From the NCBI GenBank assembly GCA_009649835.1, contig PYCK01000062.1, forward strand, positions 1 to 21,111: 21,111 nucleotides of DNA, given 5' to 3'. Each line of letters starts with the position of its first letter. Positions within the stretch are counted from its first letter, which is position 1. The DNA is from Candidatus Methanocomedens sp. Lineage in GTDB: Archaea; Halobacteriota; Methanosarcinia; Methanosarcinales; Methanocomedenaceae. Under the pieces are notes generated by a model that saw only the letters and a list, made by a program, of their open reading frames with translations, had not been told where the DNA came from and did no database searches. The position numbers and the translations under genes are program-made. This document shows, piece after piece, positions 15,617 to 21,111 of this stretch.

Positions 15617-15624
15617 CTTTATAA
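15617..15624 (-). promoter_or_regulatory. TATA box for the UPF0212 operon
   Basis: TTATAAAG on the minus strand, preceded by AAAACGG as a BRE-like stretch, lies about 47 nt before the ATG at 15570. It supports a separate transcription unit from the DUF357 gene just upstream. Confidence 0.55.
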
Positions 15625-15643
15625 CCGTTTTATCATTGAAATA

Positions 15644-15934
15644 CTAAATGGCAAACAATTCAGGATTTGTTACAGTAAACACTCCCAATCGAACGCCGGC
15701 ATCCAGCCATGCATGACCATAACTGAAACATACCAGGGCATTGACCCTGTCTTCACTCTCTACGAAATGGACACCGTCATTGTAATAGGACCTGGCCATG
15801 TCAAGATAATCATCAGCTATCTTCTTGAGATATGACCCTTCTCCTACTGTAGTCTTAACGTCCTTCAGTGCCTCTTCCAGCATAACCATATACCGTTTGG
15901 TCTTCTCTTCAAGATTCGCAGGTTGAGACTGCAT
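15644..15934 (-). CDS. DUF357 family protein
   Basis: The 96-residue, mostly helical protein matches the archaeal DUF357 family: KTKRYMVMLEEALKDVK, then YLKKIADDYLDMARSYYNDGVHFVESEDRVNALVCFSYGHAWLDAGVRLGVF. Helices with a tetratricopeptide-like look dominate; function is unknown. The ATG at 15934 is chosen over the TTG directly before it. The ribosome binding site is poor (GGGTTG), and an ATTAATAAG box about 40 nt upstream suggests a short leader. Stop is TAG. It lies between the UPF0212 operon and the CNNM gene, on the same strand, with short gaps. Confidence 0.85.
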   Translation of the reverse strand: MQSQPANLEEKTKRYMVMLEEALKDVKTTVGEGSYLKKIADDYLDMARSYYNDGVHFVESEDRVNALVCFSYGHAWLDAGVRLGVFTVTNPELFAI

Positions 15935-16000
15935 CAACCCAAAATTATCGGGAAATAACGTAAATGTTCTTATTAATCTCCCAGGGGCCTCATCTACATA

Positions 16001-17053
16001 CTAACGTACCCTGTTCTTTGGTTTGGGCAATATACCGTTACCCATTCCCTCGATATCATATTCATCAAGAATCTCCCCTACGATCTCTTCAATGATATCC
16101 TCCATGGACAACAGCCCCACCACATTCCGGTTCTCATCAACCACTACTGCTATCTGTATCTTCCTGAACTGGAGTTCCTTGAATACCGAAGCGATCTTGC
16201 GGTCACTCCTGACAGTCAATATGGGTCTCAGTATCTCTTCAACATTCATTCTTTCAAGTTCTTCATCGCGGTATTTCAGCAGGTCTTTCGCATATATCAT
16301 ACCTATAATATTGTCAAAATTATCCTTCCAGACAGGAAGCCTTGAATGACCGGACTCATTGATCTTTTCAAGTGCTGTATCAAGGGTTATGGTATTTTCA
16401 ACCGTCACCATATCTGCCTTATAGGTCATGGCCGTCTTTGCTTTCTCGTCAGTGAACTCGAATACCTTATGGATGTAGTCCTGCTCATGACGCTCGAACA
16501 CGCCCTCTTCCACACCGACCTTGAGTAAGAGTTTTATCTGGTCTTCTGTAATAAATGGGTTCTTGATCTTTTCCTTTACCCCTAAAATTCTCAGTACTAT
16601 GCGGGTGATCTGGGTGAAAATAAAGACAACCGGGTATAGTATCCTGGTAAGTAGTTCCAGCAGCCCTGCAATCTTCAGGGAATAGGTATCAGCATGCCTG
16701 GTGGCAAATGTCTTTGGGACGATCTCCCCGAATACTAAAATAACCACTGTCATTACACCGGTGGCTATGGCAATACCTATATTACCAAAATAATTCAATG
16801 TCAGGGCAGTGACAAGCACTGAAGCAGTCACATTTACGATGTTGTTACCCACAAGAATTGTGGTAATGAACTTCTCAGGATGCTGCAGTTCCTTATGGAT
16901 GATATTGGCATTCTTATCACCTTTCTCTGCCAGGTGAAGCATCTTAATTCGGTTTGCCGATATAAAAGCGGTCTCGGAAGATGAAAAAAAAGCCGATAGT
17001 CCTATCAGTATTATGACTGACAAAATCTCAATTAATGTTATTAGATCAATCAC
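16001..17053 (-). CDS. CNNM/CBS-pair membrane protein (hemolysin-like, DUF21)
   Basis: These proteins are implicated in magnesium or other cation transport. The 350-residue protein has a DUF21/CNNM region with hydrophobic segments at about 7-29, 60-84, 90-112 and 128-158, with the signatures SSSETAFISANR and FGEIVPKTFA. Two CBS domains follow at about 200-330 (MVTVENTITLDTALEKINESGHSRLPV... and VVVDENRNVVGLLSMEDIIEEIVGEILDEYD), which bind adenine nucleotides in relatives. The C-terminal CorC/HlyC domain found in many bacterial homologues is missing, which is a common archaeal form. The start is GTG at 17053. A TATA box lies at 17102-17109. Confidence 0.92.
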   Translation of the reverse strand: MIDLITLIEILSVIILIGLSAFFSSSETAFISANRIKMLHLAEKGDKNANIIHKELQHPEKFITTILVGNNIVNVTASVLVTALTLNYFGNIGIAIATGVMTVVILVFGEIVPKTFATRHADTYSLKIAGLLELLTRILYPVVFIFTQITRIVLRILGVKEKIKNPFITEDQIKLLLKVGVEEGVFERHEQDYIHKVFEFTDEKAKTAMTYKADMVTVENTITLDTALEKINESGHSRLPVWKDNFDNIIGMIYAKDLLKYRDEELERMNVEEILRPILTVRSDRKIASVFKELQFRKIQIAVVVDENRNVVGLLSMEDIIEEIVGEILDEYDIEGMGNGILPKPKNRVR

Positions 17054-17101
17054 TGCTCTATTAACCCACTTTTATTAACTCTAATTGGTATTTGGTTCGT
17101 A

Positions 17102-17109
17102 TATATAAA
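17102..17109 (-). promoter_or_regulatory. TATA box for the CNNM gene
   Basis: TTTATATA on the minus strand lies about 50 nt before the GTG at 17053 and 22 nt past the end of the initiator tRNA gene, so the CNNM gene need not depend on read-through from the tRNA. Confidence 0.55.
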
Positions 17110-17130
17110 AATTTTTCTGATAAATAACAT

Positions 17131-17204
17131 AGCGGGGCATGGATTCGAACCATGGATCTACGGGTTATGAGCCCGTCGGGATTTCCTGACTACCCCACCC
17201 CGCT
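17131..17204 (-). tRNA. initiator tRNA-Met (CAT)
   Basis: The 74-nt gene folds as a cloverleaf: acceptor AGCGGGG/CCCCGCT, anticodon stem ACGGG/CCCGT with loop CTCATAA, and T-loop GGTTCGAATCC. The anticodon CAT is at 17167-17169. An A1-U72 end pair and the run of three G-C pairs in the anticodon stem (GGG/CCC) mark it as the archaeal initiator rather than elongator Met or Ile2. No CCA is encoded and no intron is seen. Confidence 0.95.
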
Positions 17205-17429
17205 TCTGTGGTATTAAATAAGGTAAGGGTAAGGGCTTAGATAAGCGATTATTAGTCATAAAGCCTTCGGTGACTTTTTTGCATGCGGTTCTACGAGTTG
17301 CTATCCTATTTTTTGTGTTGCAGGCAGTTGTAATATAGTATAATTTCAACAAAGCCGGGTTAAAATTAAATATTCCTGTTGCGAATATTTAATAATTACT
17401 GAGAATATAACTATGTAGGGGTTGAAGAT
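17205..17429. other. spacer with divergent promoters
   Basis: The gap between the initiator tRNA (minus) and the small gene at 17430 (plus) contains a TATA-like GCTTTATGA on the minus strand at about 17256-17264, with CACCGAAG before it as a BRE candidate; this would start the tRNA transcript roughly 30 nt before the mature end. On the plus strand ATATTTAATAATTAC at about 17380-17398 is a TATA candidate for the small gene. The 64-codon minus frame overlapping the tRNA is a shadow. Confidence 0.4.
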
Positions 17430-17657
17430 ATGAAAACACTCCACCATAAGGACGAATCAAAAGCAGTAAAGCCAATTATTAATAATAATCTTGACTTTAT
17501 TGCAAGGAATATCATCTATCCGGAACCGCATTCACCCGGTCAGAAGAAGGATGTGAGCCTTAATAAGATCATGACTCATCTTGGAGGGTCACGTGGAGAG
17601 ATTGACTACCTCTCCTACATATGGAAGAAGAGAACTGAGAGAATGCAGGAAAAATAA
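17430..17657 (+). CDS. small protein of unknown function
   Basis: The 75-residue product is charged and soluble, with no Cys and no membrane segment: KTLHHKDESKAVKPII, then NNLDFIARNIIYPEPHSP, then a helical C-terminus LSYIWKKRTERMQEK. I do not recognise the family. GGGGTTGAAG lies just before the ATG and TATA-like sequence is 30-50 nt upstream. It is flanked on both sides by tRNA genes on the opposite strand, with only 8 nt between its stop and the 3' end of tRNA-Thr. Coding is supported by the ribosome binding site and amino-acid composition. Confidence 0.65.
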   Translation: MKTLHHKDESKAVKPIINNNLDFIARNIIYPEPHSPGQKKDVSLNKIMTHLGGSRGEIDYLSYIWKKRTERMQEK

Positions 17658-17665
17658 GCGAACAA

Positions 17666-17738
17666 GCCGCCGGTGGGAATTGAACCCACGACCTACTGAT
17701 TACGAATCAGTCGCTCTGCCAAGCTAAGCCACGGCGGC
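17666..17738 (-). tRNA. tRNA-Thr (CGT)
   Basis: The 73-nt gene folds with acceptor GCCGCCG/CGGCGGC, anticodon stem CTGAT/ATCAG with loop TCGTA in TTCGTAA, and T-arm GTGGG/CCCAC with loop TTCAATT. The anticodon CGT is at 17702-17704 and reads ACG threonine codons. No intron and no encoded CCA are seen. It lies 46 nt after the helicase stop on the same strand. Confidence 0.95.
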
Positions 17739-17784
17739 AAAAAGTTACCGGGCGATTCACGCTAATATCTATTGTATCCATTAT

Positions 17785-20235
17785 CTACTTATCGTTCTTT
17801 CGGATGCGCTTTACTTCCACCTCACCTATTGAGGGCACATAACAGGCTTTTAGTCCCAGACGAGAAAAATCCTCATCCGTGAATATTTCCTTCAACTGCA
17901 TTGAATCCAGTCGATCCTCCTTTTTAAGTTGATTATTAATAGTGCCGAGATAGAATCTCTCCTTAGACCTGGCAATCTTTCCAAGGATATTTAAAAGCCT
18001 GGTCTTTTCAATTTTACCAATCTGTAAAACGGGTTCTTGTACCTCATTGTTGTCAGTTTCCACATTCAAGAACCCCTTTGTTTCCAGTGGAACATCCGCA
18101 TGCTTATAGTCCTTTACCCATTCCGTGATCAGTTGTGCACTTTCCTTGCCAGAACATACCTTCAATTCCCTGTCCATCCATTCCGGCAGATACTCCCGCA
18201 CCCCCATCCCTCCCTTGCTCGAAAACCTAAAATCACAAAGCACCAGCACTCCATCCTCATCTGCTGCGCGGTGTACCCTTCCCAGTGCCTGCAGTGCCCT
18301 GTTCATGGCAGGCAGGGTGTATGCTATGAACATCCCCTGTTTTTTCCCGTACTTGCCTTTGTAATACTCATTCACAGTCTTCTGTATCTCGGTATATGCA
18401 GTCAGCGGCAGTCCGACCACCATGGCACCTTTCAGGGCCTCGCCCCGGTAGTCGATCCCTTCACTCATCTTGCCACCGGCCACCGCAAGCAGTACTCCTG
18501 GTTTTGTGGCACTCTTAAGCCCGGCCTGGAAAAACCGACCCAGCACTGATGATACTTCCTTCGAGTCCCTGGGTTCAAGATAGATCTGTTTGCCTGCTGC
18601 ATTTGCAATCATGGTGCAGACATCCATGTACTGGTTCAGTAGATTATATGAAGTGAAGTAGACCACAACATTGCCAGCTACACCTGTAATGAACGCTTCC
18701 AGATGCTGCTGTATCTCAGTCACATTATCCCGGTCATCCCTTAGCGAACTCTGTGTGGTGGCCCTGCTTGCTGCCAGTACCAGCCTGTTCTCAGGAGGGA
18801 ACTGGTTTGGGAGTGTCATTATGGTTGCCCTGCCGTTGTTAGCAAAATAATAAAGCTCATATGCTTCAGGCGGCGAGAATGTACCAGATATCATTACAGT
18901 AGCATGGTGCTGCCCCATCACGCTCTCTATCTGCAGGCTGGGGTCAAGGTTGCGTATCTCCAGCGTGGTGGACGTGTAGGTATTGCCCCCCACCTGGCGT
19001 TTATCAGTATATTTCAGGGGCACGTAAGCCTCATCGCTCTTTGCAAAGTTCAGCATGAACAAAAAGTCACCTACCTTTTGGAGGTGAATTTCGGATGATT
19101 CGGATTCCTTCTCCTTCTGCCTGGCTATCACATCGCCCAGGTTCATCAGTTCAGCCACCATCCTCTCATCCTCACGTACCAGGCTTTCACCAAACACAAA
19201 ATCCGCGAACATGTGCGGATCGAACCATTCCTCTGATGATGTGCCTTTCTCGTTCATCTTTTCCATGAACTTCATTATCCGGGGCAGTATCTGCTCTGCC
19301 ACGGCCAGGCTCTGGTTCAGGCCCGCCTTCCTTGCCTTCATCCTTGAGGATTCCACTTCTTTTATGGCTTTTTTAACAGAGAACTGGGGCAGGACATCGC
19401 TGTTCACGGAGCGCACAGTATCCCCCAGGTTATGGGCCTCATCTATTAGCAGGATGGTCTTTTCAGGTTCAAGACCCAGCCAGTTGTACATGACATCCCT
19501 GTAGGTATCATCGAACACATGGTTGTAGTTCAGGATAACCACATCAGCATCTTCTGCCGATAATGCCATAGCTTCATAGGGACAGATATCACCGCAATGT
19601 TCGTCCAGTTCGTCCAGGTAAATAATATTGTCGCCGATGGCCCTGCCAACTTCCTGGGCTTTCCTGGAACTGCGAAACTTAATTTCCCCATCAAAGAAAT
19701 AAGCTTCTTTGGACAGCAAATAATATGGACAGCAGGAACGCTCCCCCTCCCTCTCATCCATTATCAATTCAAGCAGCGAATCATCCTTTGAAGGGTCATA
19801 GACCGTATCCTGCGACCTTCCAGCCAGATGCATATATTCCTGCATCCTTGATTCCAGCAGTTGCCTGGTCATGATCTTTAGTAGATCGCATCCCAGGTAG
19901 ACGCTGTCCATCTCATCCCTCAACTGGCAGGTCTTTGCCTTGCCTACCAGGTATGCAACCCTTGGACGCTTGTTGGTGTTCTGCCTTATCTTTTTAATCT
20001 CGTCAAGATAGATGGAAACCTGGCTTACAGTGCGCAGTACAACTACAATGCGTTGATCATTCCTGGCAGCAAGCAGAGCCGACAAAATACTGGTCTTCCC
20101 GCTACCGGTGGGTGCATCCACCATAAATACGCTATGCCCGCCGGTGCGTACTATTTCTGCCGCTGCCTCCAGCATCTCACGCTGGTGTGGCCTGTATTCG
20201 GGATAGGGGAACCAGCGGTCAATATCCTGGTCCAA
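17785..20235 (-). CDS. Fe-S ATP-dependent DNA helicase, XPD/DinG (Rad3) family
   Basis: This superfamily 2 helicase unwinds DNA 5' to 3' in repair. The 816-residue protein shows Walker A APTGSGKT at 41-48, the DEAH box in LLIDEAHNLGD, and motif VI QALGRVHRAADEDG near the C-terminus. Cysteines able to hold the [4Fe-4S] cluster are C103 (KTC), C168/C169, C214 and C218 (CGDICPY). The stretch between the first and last of these, about 115 residues, is much longer than in XPD and closer to DinG. It is also about 200 residues longer than archaeal XPD. The start must be TTG at 20235, 3 nt after the hisH stop, so translation is probably coupled to hisH. Its role could be XPD-like repair or a DinG-like task. 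Confidence 0.9.
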   Translation of the reverse strand: MDQDIDRWFPYPEYRPHQREMLEAAAEIVRTGGHSVFMVDAPTGSGKTSILSALLAARNDQRIVVVLRTVSQVSIYLDEIKKIRQNTNKRPRVAYLVGKAKTCQLRDEMDSVYLGCDLLKIMTRQLLESRMQEYMHLAGRSQDTVYDPSKDDSLLELIMDEREGERSCCPYYLLSKEAYFFDGEIKFRSSRKAQEVGRAIGDNIIYLDELDEHCGDICPYEAMALSAEDADVVILNYNHVFDDTYRDVMYNWLGLEPEKTILLIDEAHNLGDTVRSVNSDVLPQFSVKKAIKEVESSRMKARKAGLNQSLAVAEQILPRIMKFMEKMNEKGTSSEEWFDPHMFADFVFGESLVREDERMVAELMNLGDVIARQKEKESESSEIHLQKVGDFLFMLNFAKSDEAYVPLKYTDKRQVGGNTYTSTTLEIRNLDPSLQIESVMGQHHATVMISGTFSPPEAYELYYFANNGRATIMTLPNQFPPENRLVLAASRATTQSSLRDDRDNVTEIQQHLEAFITGVAGNVVVYFTSYNLLNQYMDVCTMIANAAGKQIYLEPRDSKEVSSVLGRFFQAGLKSATKPGVLLAVAGGKMSEGIDYRGEALKGAMVVGLPLTAYTEIQKTVNEYYKGKYGKKQGMFIAYTLPAMNRALQALGRVHRAADEDGVLVLCDFRFSSKGGMGVREYLPEWMDRELKVCSGKESAQLITEWVKDYKHADVPLETKGFLNVETDNNEVQEPVLQIGKIEKTRLLNILGKIARSKERFYLGTINNQLKKEDRLDSMQLKEIFTDEDFSRLGLKACYVPSIGEVEVKRIRKNDK

Positions 20236-20238
20236 AAC

Positions 20239-20847
20239 TTAACACATCCCAACAAAATTCTCAAGCATCTTTAACCCTAAGTCTCCGCTCTTCTCAGGGT
20301 GGAACTGGGTCCCCATCACGTTACCTTCATTATTGACGACAGCAGCGGCAAACTCTATACCGTATTCGGATGATGCCAGTACGTATTCCGGGGCACAGTC
20401 TGCATAGTAGGAGTGGACAAAATATGCATAAGTATTGGGTGGTATGTTCCTGAACAACTGGTGGTCACTTTTAATATCAAGGGAGTTCCAGCCCATGTGT
20501 GGTATCTTGCCTGCCGATTTTGGAAAGCGAACGACTTCGCCGGGCACAAGGTCAAGGCCGTCGGTCAGACCTCCCTCTTCGGACCGGCTGAGCAGCATCT
20601 GCATCCCGAGGCATATCCCAAGCAATGGTTTTCCAGTTCCTGCTACCTCTATCAGGTCGTCCTTGAGCGGGGCCAGGTTGTGCATGGCGTCCTGGAATGC
20701 ACCCACTCCGGGCAGCACCACGCCGTCTGCCCTGTGCATTGCGGCCGGGTCTGAAGAGATGGTGACGCTTGCCCCGGCATGTTCAAGACCGCGGGTAACG
20801 CTGCGAAGGTTGCCCAAGCCGTAATCGATGATCACGATGTCTGTCAT
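20239..20847 (-). CDS. hisH: imidazole glycerol phosphate synthase, glutaminase subunit HisH
   Basis: HisH is the class I glutamine amidotransferase that feeds ammonia to HisF. The 202-residue protein has the nucleophile C79 in GICLGMQ, and the H183/E185 pair in FHPEKSG. The oxyanion region PGVGAF and the interface loop PHMGWN are present. Its length is normal. A TATA-like run only 24-32 nt before the ATG, and no ribosome binding site, point to a leaderless or nearly leaderless transcript. The Fe-S helicase follows directly. Confidence 0.97.
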   Translation of the reverse strand: MTDIVIIDYGLGNLRSVTRGLEHAGASVTISSDPAAMHRADGVVLPGVGAFQDAMHNLAPLKDDLIEVAGTGKPLLGICLGMQMLLSRSEEGGLTDGLDLVPGEVVRFPKSAGKIPHMGWNSLDIKSDHQLFRNIPPNTYAYFVHSYYADCAPEYVLASSEYGIEFAAAVVNNEGNVMGTQFHPEKSGDLGLKMLENFVGMC

Positions 20848-20869
20848 GTGATACCAGTAAGGTTTGAGG

Positions 20870-20878
20870 ATAAATAAA
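20870..20878 (-). promoter_or_regulatory. TATA box for hisH
   Basis: TTTATTTAT on the minus strand lies 24-32 nt before the hisH ATG. At the usual spacing the transcript would begin at or within a few bases of the start codon, which fits the lack of a ribosome binding site. Confidence 0.45.
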
Positions 20879-20982
20879 TGTGAGGATTAGGCAGCAACGA
20901 CAGCTTATACCCGTAGAAAATAATCGTGTCGAGTGTGCTCAACTGCTGTTGTGCGACCTGGCAACAATAAAGATCCAATACC

Positions 20983-21037
20983 GGAGTATGGCAAATAGGA
21001 GTATGGCAGAGCAGGGTTAGCAGAGCGGAGTATGGCA
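20983..21037 (+). repeat. three copies of an 11-nt direct repeat
   Basis: GGAGTATGGCA occurs at 20983-20993, 20998-21008 and 21027-21037, with spacings of 15 and 29 nt. The unequal, short spacers and short unit rule out a CRISPR array. They lie upstream of hisH, beyond its TATA box, in a stretch without any gene. Confidence 0.6.
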
Positions 21038-21057
21038 GCTACCACATATTATAATTA

Positions 21058-21104
21058 AGGCGGTCGATGATCGATACCGCCTGGTCAGGGTATATTGTAT
21101 ATCC
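21058..21104. other. two adjacent hairpins at the right edge
   Basis: AGGCGG (21058-21063) pairs with CCGCCT (21077-21082), with an inner TCGA/TCGA pairing at 21064-21067 and 21071-21074. Directly after it GGGTATA (21088-21094) pairs with TATATCC (21098-21104) around a 3-nt loop. They may belong to a leader or end signal of a gene outside the window. Confidence 0.4.
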
Positions 21105-21111
21105 AGCCGTG

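Noticed and set aside
17131..17738. Integrated element between the two tRNA genes
   Set aside because: No integrase, no duplicated tRNA 3' end and only one small gene between them.
20983..21037. CRISPR array
   Set aside because: Only three 11-nt copies with spacings of 4 and 18 nt between them; no cas gene nearby.

Overview
The window looks like chromosomal DNA from a methanogen-related euryarchaeon, most likely in the Methanosarcinales / ANME-2 neighbourhood; the exact lineage cannot be fixed from the sequence alone. Supporting signs are TTTATATA-type TATA boxes 20-35 nt before genes, GGAGG and GGTGA ribosome binding sites, an archaeal initiator tRNA-Met with an A1-U72 pair and no encoded CCA, FEN-1 with a C-terminal PCNA-binding tail, and archaea-restricted families (UPF0212/DUF555, DUF357). 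TAG is used as an ordinary stop in several genes.

Layout, left to right. Positions 1-358 hold the start of a minus-strand gene that leaves the window, preceded by a ~200-nt leader with several mutually exclusive stems. hisF (minus) and metG (plus) diverge from a shared intergenic region. A plus-strand cluster follows: a three-helix membrane protein, a ChlI-like AAA+ ATPase, a ChlD-like VWA protein (4-nt overlap with ChlI), and FEN-1. A DUF433 antitoxin-like gene on the minus strand runs into the 3' end of fen. Next come cysE-cysK, which looks lower in GC and more bacterial in character, then ilvD and a small membrane-anchored OB-fold protein.

From 12.4 to 17.1 kb the genes are mostly on the minus strand. 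A tight four-gene operon (UPF0212, PfkB kinase, cysteine-containing lipoprotein, thioredoxin-CcdA fusion) suggests extracytoplasmic thiol chemistry. Upstream lie DUF357 and a CNNM/CBS membrane protein. Two minus-strand tRNA genes, initiator Met and Thr(CGT), flank a small plus-strand gene of unknown function. The right end has hisH followed directly by an Fe-S helicase of the XPD/DinG type. The window closes with short direct repeats and two hairpins.

How the genes fit together: HisH and HisF are the two halves of imidazole glycerol phosphate synthase, encoded about 19 kb apart. CysE and CysK form the two-step serine-to-cysteine route. IlvD serves branched-chain amino acid synthesis. ChlI and ChlD form the ATPase/MIDAS motor of a metal chelatase whose large subunit (CobN/ChlH type) is not in the window. 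FEN-1 and the helicase belong to DNA replication and repair. I see no CRISPR array, no insertion sequence and no obvious defence island. The least explained items are the left-end leader RNA, a small split reading frame at 12.45-12.68 kb, a tandem 19-bp repeat overlapping a promoter, and the antitoxin gene without a toxin.
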